Assembly: GCA_938016265.1 (NCBI GenBank)
Contig: CALLWB010000022.1
Coordinates: forward strand, 1 to 64,000
Reading direction: 5' to 3'
From: an uncultured Saprospiraceae bacterium
Lineage (GTDB): Bacteria > Bacteroidota > Bacteroidia > Chitinophagales > Saprospiraceae
Length of the DNA stretch: 64,000 nt
This document shows, piece by piece, positions 43,215 through 52,231 of this stretch. Below the pieces are notes generated by a model. That model made no database searches, had not been told where the DNA came from, and saw only the letters and a program-made list of their open reading frames with translations. The position numbers were made by a program, and so were the translations under genes. Position 1 is the first letter of the stretch, and each line of letters starts with the position of its first letter.

Positions 43215-46200
43215 ATGAAGAACATAACTCAATATATACTTACCTGTTTCCTCTTTTGTACGTTTCTCCTACCTTCTTCTTTTTCACAAATTCGTGTCGT
43301 TGTAACTATGAATGTTATTAGTACGACCAGTACCAACGATTGCGACGGTTTGTTTGGAGGAGGAAGTGATTTTGTATGGGAATACCAAGCCACAGACAAC
43401 ACTGTTGGCAATAACAACAACAATCCCGAAATCCCATTTACCGACTGGAATTTCACCCACGTCAATGACAACAACGGCCCCTACACCCAAACAGTCAATG
43501 AGACCTTTTTTGACCACCATTACGCATGCCCCGGACAACTACCATCAAATATCATCATCACCTGGAATGCCTACGAAAATGACGATGCCACAAACTATGG
43601 CCTCCTCCTCACTGAGGGTGAAACCGGCGATCAAACAATCAACCTCCCAATACCGCCCATCGGAGGAACAGGCTCTATTTCAGACAATGCAACAGGCGCC
43701 TCTAGTTGTACACAAGGATTTACCATCAGCTTTTCTATAGCCACCTTTCCAACCACCGGATCTATAGCCGACAATATCTGTGACGCTCCAGTTATCCTCG
43801 TCGATGGAGGAGACTACGACTACAGCTGGTGTGGCAATCAAACCTTCGAGCCCGGCGAGCCGTTCGACAACGGAAAAGACATTGCCAATCACGGTTCTGC
43901 ATGGGTCGTCTTCACTGCTCCGGCAACCGGAGAAGTAGACATAAGTACAGACCTCGGTATTACCGATTTCGGAACAGAAATTTATGTATATCACGCTGCA
44001 GACGGCATGGGGTGCAACGCAGGAACCAACCAATGCACCGGAGTCCAATTCAAAACAAAATTCGACTACCTTTCCTTCTTAGATGATGCAGATTTAGGTG
44101 GCCTCTTAAACCTCGAAGGAGAAGCAGATATTAGCATGACAAGTTGCAGTGCAGCTTTCTCAGGGCTAACTGTTGGCCCAACACTCATACCAGGAGAAAC
44201 CTACTACATACAGGTGAGTACTGACAACAATAACCAATCAGGCGTCCTAGGAATAAATGTTTCCAGTCAAGGAAATGATCCAGGAGATGCTTACGATATT
44301 CCATGCGGAGCTATCCCCGTGACCATAACACAAACCGTTCAACAGCAAGGTGTTTCGCCACCAACCGTTCCTAACATAAACTACGAATGTAGTTTTGATT
44401 TTGAGACGGATGAAGACCATCTCGCTGCAGCCTATGCATTTGATGAAACACCAACAGGTGATGATCCGGATGAGTCGATTTGGCTATCTTTTGTTGCTCC
44501 TTGTAGTGGAGCCGTTCATTTTGAGGGAGAGATCCCGGATATTCTTGGTATTCAGGGAGAGGCTATTTCCTTGTATGAGCCTGATCCGGCACTTGCGCCT
44601 TTCCTTTCAGGAACACAAAATTGCTGGGATTTACACATCCCAAATTATACTGAAAACTTTGACAACGCTGGTTTCTTTAGCATTGGTGAAACTGCACTTA
44701 TTGAAAAAACTTGTTTAGAGCCTGGATATACTTATTTCGGTATGATGGATCCAAACACTGTTTCTTTGGGTGTTTTTAATGTCTGGTTGTACGATCCAGG
44801 ATCAATGGCTCCAGGCAATGATGTCTTATGTTTGGCATTAGAAGACCCCGCATTTGAAGTTCCTGTTCAATTGTTAGGAGCACCAACGACTCCAGTTGTA
44901 GGAGGAGACAACACCAATTCTTGTTTTGAGTATTTAGCAGGTGAGCCACTATCTTCTGCGGTAGGTGCAGCTGCAAATCAAACTAACTGGCATTACTTTG
45001 TAGCGCCTCCCTCAGGAGTTGTTGATATAACTGCTAGTGCTGGTTCAATTGGGGCCATAAACTTCGCAGTATATCCTCTTTTAAATACAAATACGTGCTA
45101 TGGTGGACTTTCTGGTAATACTGCCAGTTGTCCTTCTCCAGCTGCAATTGCGGGAGCAACCTATACCTCAGATGGTACTCCAGCTACTTGTCAAATAGAT
45201 GCACTTGGAAGTTCAGTAGCAAATACCACAGGAAGCACGCTACAACTTTGCTGCCTTAATCCTGGCCAGACTTATGCCATCCAAGTCGATGGTGCCGGCG
45301 CTGGAGATATTGGTTCCTACCTTATCGACAATATTTCTGAAGTAGAAGTTACCGCGGGGAATACTTCCTACACTGATACTGATGGAGACACTTATGATGC
45401 CAATAGCACGGCTCCTAATATCGGTTTGATTTGTTTTGGCGAATCTATCACTGCTGCTTCTGCAAATGCCGTTCTTCCTTCTGGAGGCTGTCTCGCAGAA
45501 GGATTTTTATTGCATGACAATACAAGCATCACCAATCCCTTCACCGGAACAACTATATATGAATCGGCTCCACCGAATACAACTCCCGAGTTTATCAACG
45601 ATGGATTGCCAGCAGGAACACCCTATAATACGATCATTTATGTGTCTGCATTAGCGGATGAAGCCGCCAATTGGGGTAACATTTGTCCTAGTGCAAGAAT
45701 CACAGATGCTGCACCCGTCGTCTTCCTAGAAGAAATTGTGTTTGCAGCACCAACCATAAATCCAAATACTTGCGAAACTTCCATTTCTGTAAGTGGTGGA
45801 CTTCCTGCTTATGATGCTTCCAACTTTGACTTTGAAGTTACTGGACCAATCCCATCAACGGATGTCATTACTTCAGGAACGACGTTGGCAAATGGAGGTA
45901 CAATTGTTTTCTCTCCTACGCTAGGAGGTGGAGCAAGCTACCTAGTTTCCGTAACAGATGATGAGGGATGCACTCAGACAACCACCGTTGTTGTTCCTGT
46001 GGCTTGTGATCCTTGTTTATTATACAATCCGATTGCATTAGCGCCAACTCCAGTGGTTTACGTTTGCGATCCAGCTACACAAACTGCAACAGTAACACTT
46101 ACACTGTCTGGCGGTAAGCCTGAAACTGATGGTTCCAATTATATTATTACAGTTACTGGCTCAACGGCTGGTGGGAATACAAGTATGACTCCCTTTCCGG

Positions 46201-48356
46201 GAATGATGGCTGGTACTGTGCAATACACATTCGCAGTTGGCGATGGGGACACTTGGTCTATTTCAGTTACAGATGAAGACAATTGCACACCAGCAACTGC
46301 ATCGGAGACCTTTGTATTTAATACTACGAATTGCCCGGATGTATGTACCATGTTTCCAATAGTTGTTTCAGGATACGAATACAATTGCCTTGGAAATGGA
46401 ACAGCTGAAGTTACCGTCACAATGAATGGCGGATTGCCCTCTGCTGATGGAGGAGCAACTGGGTATTCAGTTACAATAACTGGTTCTACAGGAGCTAACG
46501 GAACATTCCCAGTAGCCAGTGTCGGCGGTGGAGCAACTACCTATACCTTTACAGTAAATGATGGGGATACTTGGGTCGCCAGTGTAACGGACGACCTCGG
46601 ATGTCCTGCGGCAACTGCAACCGATCAATTTAATGAAGGAACACCGGATTGCATCAGCACTTGCGCCACCTTACCAGCAATAACAATAAACGGATTTACT
46701 GGAACTGAATACGACTGTAATGGAGATGGCACCGCAAGTGTCACTGTAAATGTTACCGGAGGTATTGGCCCAGAATATACAATGACGTTAACCATAAATG
46801 GTACACCAACTACCTCCATGAGCACCGGGGGAGGAAACTTCACTTTAACTGTGAATGATGGTGATGTCTGGTCATTGTCTGCAACGGATGCACTAGGATG
46901 TCCCCCTGATCAAATAGGAGACACCTTCGAAGAGGGAATACCAGATTGCTTAGAATCCTGTAATGCACTACCTCCAATTACTATTAGCGGATTTACTGGA
47001 ACTGAATATGATTGTCTTGGAAACGGAACGGCTAGTGTTACGATCAATGTTACTGGAGGTTTTGGACCTGAATATGAAGTGACCGTAGTAATAAATACTG
47101 TTACCCAAGCTCCAATGATGACCACGAATAACGGAGATTTCACACTTGTTGTTAATGATGGCGATGATTGGACAATTTCTGTAACTGATGTTGTTGGTTG
47201 TCCAGGGGATGCTGTTGGTGATTTGTTTGAAGAAGGGATACCAGATTGTCTGGAACCTTGTACTATGATGCCACCAATTTCAATCGCTGGTTTTACAGGA
47301 GCCGAATATGACTGTATGGGAGATGGAATAGCATCGGTAGATATCAACGTGACTGGCGGTTTCGGACCGGAATACGATATTACACTCACCATAAACGGAA
47401 ATTCCTCATCAGGTACTACCTCCAATAATGGAGCCTACACTTTTGTAGTTAATGATGGGGATGTTTGGACACTGGAAGCTACAGATGCTGTGGGTTGTCC
47501 ACCTGACAACATAGGAGATACATTCATCCAGGATCCACTGGAAGATTGCTTAATCACTTGTAACATGCTAAACCCTGTGATCATAAATGATAGTCAGGGA
47601 TACTCCTATGATTGTGATGGAAATGGGAATGGAACTGTTGCCTTAACCATAACGGGTGGTCTGCCAGAAGCGGACATGGGAGCAACTTCCTATTTCCTTG
47701 AGGTGACCATTAACGGAAATACAAGTTTAATTCCTTCTAATGGATCCTACACGATCAGTTTGATGGATGGAGACGTTTGGAGTGTGGTGGCTATGGACGA
47801 TTTAGGCTGCACGCTGGATGATCTAGGCGGCACCAATCCAATTACGTTTAATGCAGTAGATGCAAATGCGGGATCTAATGTCAGTATTTATATAGGAGAT
47901 CAAACTACGCTCAATGGAAGTGGCGGACTTAATTATGAATGGGATCCTACTACCGGATTGAGTGATCCAACAATAAGTAATCCAGTTGCTAATCCTGAAG
48001 CTACCACGACTTACACCTTAACTGTTTCTGATGATCAGGGCTGTGTCGATGTTGATGAAGTAACTGTTGAAGTCATTGATATGCTGGATTGCCTCGAAAC
48101 TGTGCTTGGATTTACTCCGAATGGAGATGGGGTCAATGATTTTTGGGTAATTGAATGCATACAATTCTTCGATAATGAAGTAGAAGTTTACAATAGATGG
48201 GGCCAGGAACTCTATTCTGCGACCAACTATGATAATACCTGGGATGGAACGTATGAAGGGAAACCCGTTCCCGACGGCACTTATTATTTTGTTGTAAAAA
48301 TGCAAGAACCTAACGACGTCAGAGTTTTTAAAGGAACGGTAACCATCATCCGATAA
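43215..48356 (+). CDS. giant secreted protein with gliding-motility-type C-terminal domain
   Basis: 1713 residues. The signal peptide is about 1-24. The first about 930 residues are several Cys-containing beta domains (for example HGSAWVVFTAPATGEVDIST and NWHYFVAPPSGVVDI). Then follow five tandem units of about 100 residues, each starting with Cys and holding TGGxGPEY, VNDGDxW and GCP-x-D (46344-47860). An Ig-like unit and a type B gliding-motility C-terminal domain (GFTPNGDGVNDFWVIE, VYNRWGQELY, DGTYYFVVK) complete it. Type B domains need a dedicated SprF-like partner, and one follows 11 bases downstream. A cell-surface adhesin exported by T9SS is likely. Confidence 0.88.
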   Translation: MKNITQYILTCFLFCTFLLPSSFSQIRVVVTMNVISTTSTNDCDGLFGGGSDFVWEYQATDNTVGNNNNNPEIPFTDWNFTHVNDNNGPYTQTVNETFFDHHYACPGQLPSNIIITWNAYENDDATNYGLLLTEGETGDQTINLPIPPIGGTGSISDNATGASSCTQGFTISFSIATFPTTGSIADNICDAPVILVDGGDYDYSWCGNQTFEPGEPFDNGKDIANHGSAWVVFTAPATGEVDISTDLGITDFGTEIYVYHAADGMGCNAGTNQCTGVQFKTKFDYLSFLDDADLGGLLNLEGEADISMTSCSAAFSGLTVGPTLIPGETYYIQVSTDNNNQSGVLGINVSSQGNDPGDAYDIPCGAIPVTITQTVQQQGVSPPTVPNINYECSFDFETDEDHLAAAYAFDETPTGDDPDESIWLSFVAPCSGAVHFEGEIPDILGIQGEAISLYEPDPALAPFLSGTQNCWDLHIPNYTENFDNAGFFSIGETALIEKTCLEPGYTYFGMMDPNTVSLGVFNVWLYDPGSMAPGNDVLCLALEDPAFEVPVQLLGAPTTPVVGGDNTNSCFEYLAGEPLSSAVGAAANQTNWHYFVAPPSGVVDITASAGSIGAINFAVYPLLNTNTCYGGLSGNTASCPSPAAIAGATYTSDGTPATCQIDALGSSVANTTGSTLQLCCLNPGQTYAIQVDGAGAGDIGSYLIDNISEVEVTAGNTSYTDTDGDTYDANSTAPNIGLICFGESITAASANAVLPSGGCLAEGFLLHDNTSITNPFTGTTIYESAPPNTTPEFINDGLPAGTPYNTIIYVSALADEAANWGNICPSARITDAAPVVFLEEIVFAAPTINPNTCETSISVSGGLPAYDASNFDFEVTGPIPSTDVITSGTTLANGGTIVFSPTLGGGASYLVSVTDDEGCTQTTTVVVPVACDPCLLYNPIALAPTPVVYVCDPATQTATVTLTLSGGKPETDGSNYIITVTGSTAGGNTSMTPFPGMMAGTVQYTFAVGDGDTWSISVTDEDNCTPATASETFVFNTTNCPDVCTMFPIVVSGYEYNCLGNGTAEVTVTMNGGLPSADGGATGYSVTITGSTGANGTFPVASVGGGATTYTFTVNDGDTWVASVTDDLGCPAATATDQFNEGTPDCISTCATLPAITINGFTGTEYDCNGDGTASVTVNVTGGIGPEYTMTLTINGTPTTSMSTGGGNFTLTVNDGDVWSLSATDALGCPPDQIGDTFEEGIPDCLESCNALPPITISGFTGTEYDCLGNGTASVTINVTGGFGPEYEVTVVINTVTQAPMMTTNNGDFTLVVNDGDDWTISVTDVVGCPGDAVGDLFEEGIPDCLEPCTMMPPISIAGFTGAEYDCMGDGIASVDINVTGGFGPEYDITLTINGNSSSGTTSNNGAYTFVVNDGDVWTLEATDAVGCPPDNIGDTFIQDPLEDCLITCNMLNPVIINDSQGYSYDCDGNGNGTVALTITGGLPEADMGATSYFLEVTINGNTSLIPSNGSYTISLMDGDVWSVVAMDDLGCTLDDLGGTNPITFNAVDANAGSNVSIYIGDQTTLNGSGGLNYEWDPTTGLSDPTISNPVANPEATTTYTLTVSDDQGCVDVDEVTVEVIDMLDCLETVLGFTPNGDGVNDFWVIECIQFFDNEVEVYNRWGQELYSATNYDNTWDGTYEGKPVPDGTYYFVVKMQEPNDVRVFKGTVTIIR
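46344..47860 (+). repeat. five tandem units of about 100 residues in the adhesin
   Basis: Units start at 46344, 46662, 46959, 47259 and 47559, that is 318, 297, 300 and 300 bases apart. The middle three are the most alike (ISGFTGTEYDC, GIPDCLE). The flanking ones are more divergent, so the array grew from the centre. Confidence 0.8.
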
Positions 48357-48367
48357 ATCGCTAAAAA

Positions 48368-49303
48368 ATGAAAATTATCATGAAAAATATAGTAATAGTT
48401 TGTTTGTCTTTTTTCTTTATTTCTACCCTATATGGTCAACAGGAACCACTTGTTTCTCAGTATACCATGAATGGAAATCTTTATAATCCTGCTATCGTTG
48501 GTAGTAGCAAGTACCATGAAATAAGGAGCTTAAACCATTTTCAGTGGGTTGGATTCGGATTTGGTCCGGAGACGAACACCCTTTCCTACAATGGTGGGTT
48601 CAATAGATTGGGTTTAGGTGGCGCTTTTGTCTATGATGTAACTGGTCCTACCTCAAGAATAGGCGGAAAATTAGCGATAAGCTACCACATACCATTTAGT
48701 GAAAAGGTGAAACTTTCAATCGGTGCGGAAGGGCGATATACAAAATATGATGTCCGAGTGGAAACCATCAAGTTTGTAGAGCCAAATGACAATGCGATTC
48801 TCAATGGTGATGAAGATGTGAGTACTGGGGAAGCCGGGATTGGCGCTTATTTTTATTCAGAGAAATTGCGAATAGGATTTTCGGCGACCAACTTATTGCA
48901 ATCTAAGCTTGATTTTGGCACGAATGCCGACTCCAGACTACCTGTAGCTCAATACTATCGGCACTATTTTTTAAATGCGGGGTATCGGTTTGATTTTGAC
49001 AAATTCTCTTTTGAGCCAACTGCATTGGTAAAAATGACAGCTAGCACGCCGATTCAATATCAGGCGCTATTGCAGTTGCACTTTCTGGAAAACGATCAGT
49101 TGACGATTGGGGCTGGGTATCGGAGTCCTGGGTTTGTCTCCTTGGTTTTAAAAACGGTATTTGACAAGCAGTTTCCTATTGTTATTTCGTTCGATGTAGC
49201 GACTTCAAAATTTCAGAATTATAGTTTGTATTCTTATGAGTTTTCGCTGGGGGCTGATTTCTTAAGAAGTGAGTTTCGGGAGGATGAAATGGTTGATCCT
49301 TAG
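48368..49303 (+). CDS. PorP/SprF family type IX secretion membrane protein
   Basis: 311 residues; a second ATG at 48380 is possible. The signal peptide ends near YGQQ. It is followed by the family start EPLVSQYTMNGNLYNPAIVG and a 14-strand-type outer-membrane barrel (LSYNGGFNRLGLGGAFVYD, YYRHYFLNAGYRF). SprF-like proteins pair with type B CTD adhesins and are needed for their export or attachment. It is 11 bases behind the 1713-residue protein, an adhesin-plus-SprF arrangement like sprB-sprF of Flavobacterium. Confidence 0.9.
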   Translation: MKIIMKNIVIVCLSFFFISTLYGQQEPLVSQYTMNGNLYNPAIVGSSKYHEIRSLNHFQWVGFGFGPETNTLSYNGGFNRLGLGGAFVYDVTGPTSRIGGKLAISYHIPFSEKVKLSIGAEGRYTKYDVRVETIKFVEPNDNAILNGDEDVSTGEAGIGAYFYSEKLRIGFSATNLLQSKLDFGTNADSRLPVAQYYRHYFLNAGYRFDFDKFSFEPTALVKMTASTPIQYQALLQLHFLENDQLTIGAGYRSPGFVSLVLKTVFDKQFPIVISFDVATSKFQNYSLYSYEFSLGADFLRSEFREDEMVDP

Positions 49304-49474
49304 GGAGGAAATAGACTAAAAGCAGCTGCCAGAAGACAGATCGCTTCCGCTAACAAAAGACAGTTAAAACGCTGATAAAGAGTCGTTCTAAACGTGTTTT
49401 AGCCAAAGAGAAACTTGGAAATATTAGCCTTGCTAAATTCTAAATACCTTCTACTTTATTCCAGCTATTTCTAC

Positions 49475-50413
49475 TTATTCAGGAATAATGATTTGGTGAT
49501 AAGAGGCTCCATAACCTCCCCAAATACCTATCCCGCCATTAATATTGGAAGATACTTTGGTGAAGGAGCTGAATGGTCCGTCTGCTGAAGTATTGTATTC
49601 TAAGGTACTCCAGAAATTGTAGTGGGCTTCATCGATAGTGGCCCATTTGACCTGGATAGTGTCGCCTTTCCAAAAATAACCGTATGTATTGATATCAATT
49701 GCATCCGTTCGTGCTTGTCCGCGTGTCAAGGGGAATTCAAATGCTTGCCCGTCGAAAAACACATCGTCAATTACAGAAGCCAGGCCTGCATAGGATGGAT
49801 CGCTGTTTCTTTTGGTGAAATATCGATAGAAGCTGGTGTATTCGGCCGGGTCATTAATAAAACATCGGACCTCTACTAAGGAATCGTTTCCTGGATCTGG
49901 TAGATCTACAAAGGATAAAGAATCAAGGGGCACCATAGGCGGAATAGTCGTGGTGGCCGTAATTTCCTTATTGTCTGTTTCTATTTTTAGATCGTAGGTT
50001 TTGCCTTCTTCTCCTAGTGTTGGCGTGAAGGAAACTTCTAGATAAATACAAATATTTATGCCTATAGAATCTGCGCTTCCGAACCCTAGTAAATCCTTTG
50101 CCAATTCTTGTTGTGCAGGTGTCAGATCATTCAGGCAGAGTTCCTGTAGCTCGATGGTATTTGTTCCATCATTTATGGTGACAATTGCATCGTGTACAAA
50201 CAACTCATTGACGGTATTGGCATCTAAGCTGGAAAAAAAGGGGGTGCTTTTAGTTAGTAGCACATAGGGTGGGGTGGCGTCTTGACCAGCTTCTATAAAA
50301 CCTTCCACAACAATATCAGGATTTTCATTTTTGATATCTGGCGTATATTCTGTTTCACAGCCAAACAACATAGCAAGAATCATTACCATAATAAAAGCCT
50401 TAAGTGCTTGCAT
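49475..50413 (-). CDS. DUF4249 family lipoprotein
   Basis: 312 residues. The signal peptide has the lipobox MLFGC (Cys19). The family pattern VVEGFIEAGQDATPPYVLLT is followed by a beta-rich domain ending in WGGYGASYHQIIIPE. DUF4249 lipoproteins are usually coded next to a TonB-dependent receptor and probably sit on its outer face. Here there is no receptor beside it; the only one in the window is at 9227. It is convergent with the SprF gene and alone in its direction. Confidence 0.85.
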   Translation of the reverse strand: MQALKAFIMVMILAMLFGCETEYTPDIKNENPDIVVEGFIEAGQDATPPYVLLTKSTPFFSSLDANTVNELFVHDAIVTINDGTNTIELQELCLNDLTPAQQELAKDLLGFGSADSIGINICIYLEVSFTPTLGEEGKTYDLKIETDNKEITATTTIPPMVPLDSLSFVDLPDPGNDSLVEVRCFINDPAEYTSFYRYFTKRNSDPSYAGLASVIDDVFFDGQAFEFPLTRGQARTDAIDINTYGYFWKGDTIQVKWATIDEAHYNFWSTLEYNTSADGPFSSFTKVSSNINGGIGIWGGYGASYHQIIIPE

Positions 50414-50519
50414 TTTCTATAATTTGAAACGAAGTTACTTATTTTTTGTAATAATGGCTAGTCTCTTGTTTTAGAGATGCCTGGTTTTGTATATGCTGGG
50501 CTAAAGATCTGAAAAATTG

Positions 50520-50547
50520 CTTCCCAATTTTTTCGAAAATTGGGAAG
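50520..50547. repeat. long perfect hairpin in intergenic region
   Basis: CTTCCCAATTTT-ttcg-AAAATTGGGAAG: 12-bp perfect arms. It is followed by a GTGGG-aaagccct-CCCAC stem-loop (50573-50590, approximate). It lies between the DUF4249 start and the end of the S74 gene at 50671. Possible roles are a terminator for the S74 gene or a dispersed structured repeat. Confidence 0.55.
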
Positions 50548-50670
50548 GCGGTGGCGATTAGGGTGGGAAAGCCCTCCCACAAGGAGGGGTCTTTATGATT
50601 TAAATCACATTACATGATTAAACAATATTTATATCGTTGAAATAATGACAAAAAACAATAAAACATCCAT

Positions 50671-52116
50671 CTATTTTCCCTCCAATTTTTCCAACATTTT
50701 TTTGATCAACAGTTCTTGGTCCGCTAGTCGTTTCTCTAGGGACTCTATTGTCTGTTGTTGTTCTTGAATTGCTTTTACCGTGTGGGGAATTAGGCCTGTA
50801 TAATTGACACCTTTATACTCAAGGTCGTCTTCCAGTCCATAGAATTCAGCATCTTCGTTTATAGCATTTCCGGGCTGAATGTGTTTTTTAACTAGTCCTG
50901 GAAAAACTTGTTCCAGCTCCTGAGCTAGGAATCCCGTTTGTTCTCCGGAGGGTAGATTCATCCTTGCAAATTGAGTGGTATTGTAGTGGTATTTTTTCAC
51001 CTCCAGGTTCATCAATTTATTTAGACTTGAGGAAACCGGTCTTACCTTATGCTTCAGCTGCGCATCGGAAGGCAAATACGCACCAGTAGAGTAGACATCC
51101 CCTACAAAAAATCCAGAGTAATAATTTGTAGGCGTCGAGCAATTGTTCGAATAGGAAGAATAGACTCCATAGCTTGCCCCTCCAGATCCATCATTGCATA
51201 CTAAATACCGACTGCCATAGACTGCGCTTGCTCCATCTTTCGCAATAGAAATAGAATGGACTGCACAAATAGGAGATACACTGCTGGGATTGCCAGTAAG
51301 TCGATTTACATACGTACGGCTGCCTTCCATATATTGATTGCTGGAATAGCCGGTGAGGTTGAGCGTGGAGCCTTGGGTAGAGCCCGTTGTTCCTGCAGCA
51401 CGGGTTATTGCTGTCCGCTGTCCTTCTATTGGCGAATTGCCGTATTGTACGCTGCTTATTTCCAGACTTTGAATGGTGGCGGTGGTGTCTATATCTTTGA
51501 TGGTTTGAATGTAAAGACTTTTCATAGTCTCCTTGCCTTGAGTATTGTAAACACCAAGAGTTGCACTGGAAAGTGCATTTCCTATTGCTACACGATCACT
51601 TAAATTATAGACGTGGTCACTCCCTGTCAACCAGTCAGTGTCGGAACTAGGAGCTGCCCAGTATGCTGCACCATTGTTGCCTGTTGTAAGCACGTGGCCA
51701 CTCACTGCTCCAGTTGGCATAATGAAAGCATCCGCTCGCAACGTACCAGCGACATCCAGCTCATAAACCGGGGTCTTGCCGATACCAACAAAGGACGTCG
51801 TTCCATTAAATTCGACATAATTACCATTGAAATTGGAGATAAAAACATTGCTGTTTGGCGCACTGGAAATAATAACATCTTCACTTCCTTTTATTTTTAA
51901 GGAATCGCCCTCCATATAAATTCTGGAATCAAATGCCAGACTACCTGTTTTCTTCAAAATTAATTCTCCGGATTCAATATAGACATTTCCATTTTTTACG
52001 TGCAATAATTCAGTAGGGAGCGTATGGCCTATTCCTACATTTTGACCATAAGTAATAAATGGATTAAAGCAGATTACTAGAAGAAACAAGGTGGATTTGA
52101 GTATAAATAGTTTCAT
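50671..52116 (-). CDS. exported tail-fibre-like protein with S74 chaperone domain
   Basis: 481 residues. The signal peptide is about 1-24. The early part VGIGHTLPTELLHVKNGNVY and the repeated VGIGKTPVYELDVAG are the phage-fibre-like N-terminal motifs. The middle is Gly/Ser/Thr-rich. The C-terminal about 130 residues are a peptidase-S74-type intramolecular chaperone (SDAQLKHKVRPVSSSL, QTGFLAQELEQVFP) followed by a coiled coil (QQQTIESLEKRLADQELLIK). Such domains trimerise beta-helical fibres and then cut themselves off. The SD before Q-L-K fits the cleavage Ser-Asp pattern. Related in design to the fibre at 57788, but not in sequence outside the S74 part. Confidence 0.85.
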   Translation of the reverse strand: MKLFILKSTLFLLVICFNPFITYGQNVGIGHTLPTELLHVKNGNVYIESGELILKKTGSLAFDSRIYMEGDSLKIKGSEDVIISSAPNSNVFISNFNGNYVEFNGTTSFVGIGKTPVYELDVAGTLRADAFIMPTGAVSGHVLTTGNNGAAYWAAPSSDTDWLTGSDHVYNLSDRVAIGNALSSATLGVYNTQGKETMKSLYIQTIKDIDTTATIQSLEISSVQYGNSPIEGQRTAITRAAGTTGSTQGSTLNLTGYSSNQYMEGSRTYVNRLTGNPSSVSPICAVHSISIAKDGASAVYGSRYLVCNDGSGGASYGVYSSYSNNCSTPTNYYSGFFVGDVYSTGAYLPSDAQLKHKVRPVSSSLNKLMNLEVKKYHYNTTQFARMNLPSGEQTGFLAQELEQVFPGLVKKHIQPGNAINEDAEFYGLEDDLEYKGVNYTGLIPHTVKAIQEQQQTIESLEKRLADQELLIKKMLEKLEGK

Positions 52117-52174
52117 AATTATTTTTTTAGAACAGATTCACTAACAATTTAAACTAATATATATTCTTTTTAAT

Positions 52175-52215
52175 CAAAAACGGTACAAGTAGAAAATCCA
52201 CTTGCACCGTTTTTG
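52175..52215 (-). terminator. intrinsic terminator of the M4 protease gene
   Basis: On the minus strand CAAAAACGGTGCAAGT and ACTTGTACCGTTTTTG form a 16-base stem with one mismatch and a 9-base loop, then a T-rich end. It starts 16 bases past the stop at 52232. Confidence 0.85.
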
Positions 52216-52231
52216 TTTCAAAGAATACCTA

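Noticed and set aside
49475-50413. DUF4249 gene as a broken remnant of a receptor operon
   Set aside because: The frame is intact with a good lipobox; absence of a neighbouring receptor alone does not show decay.
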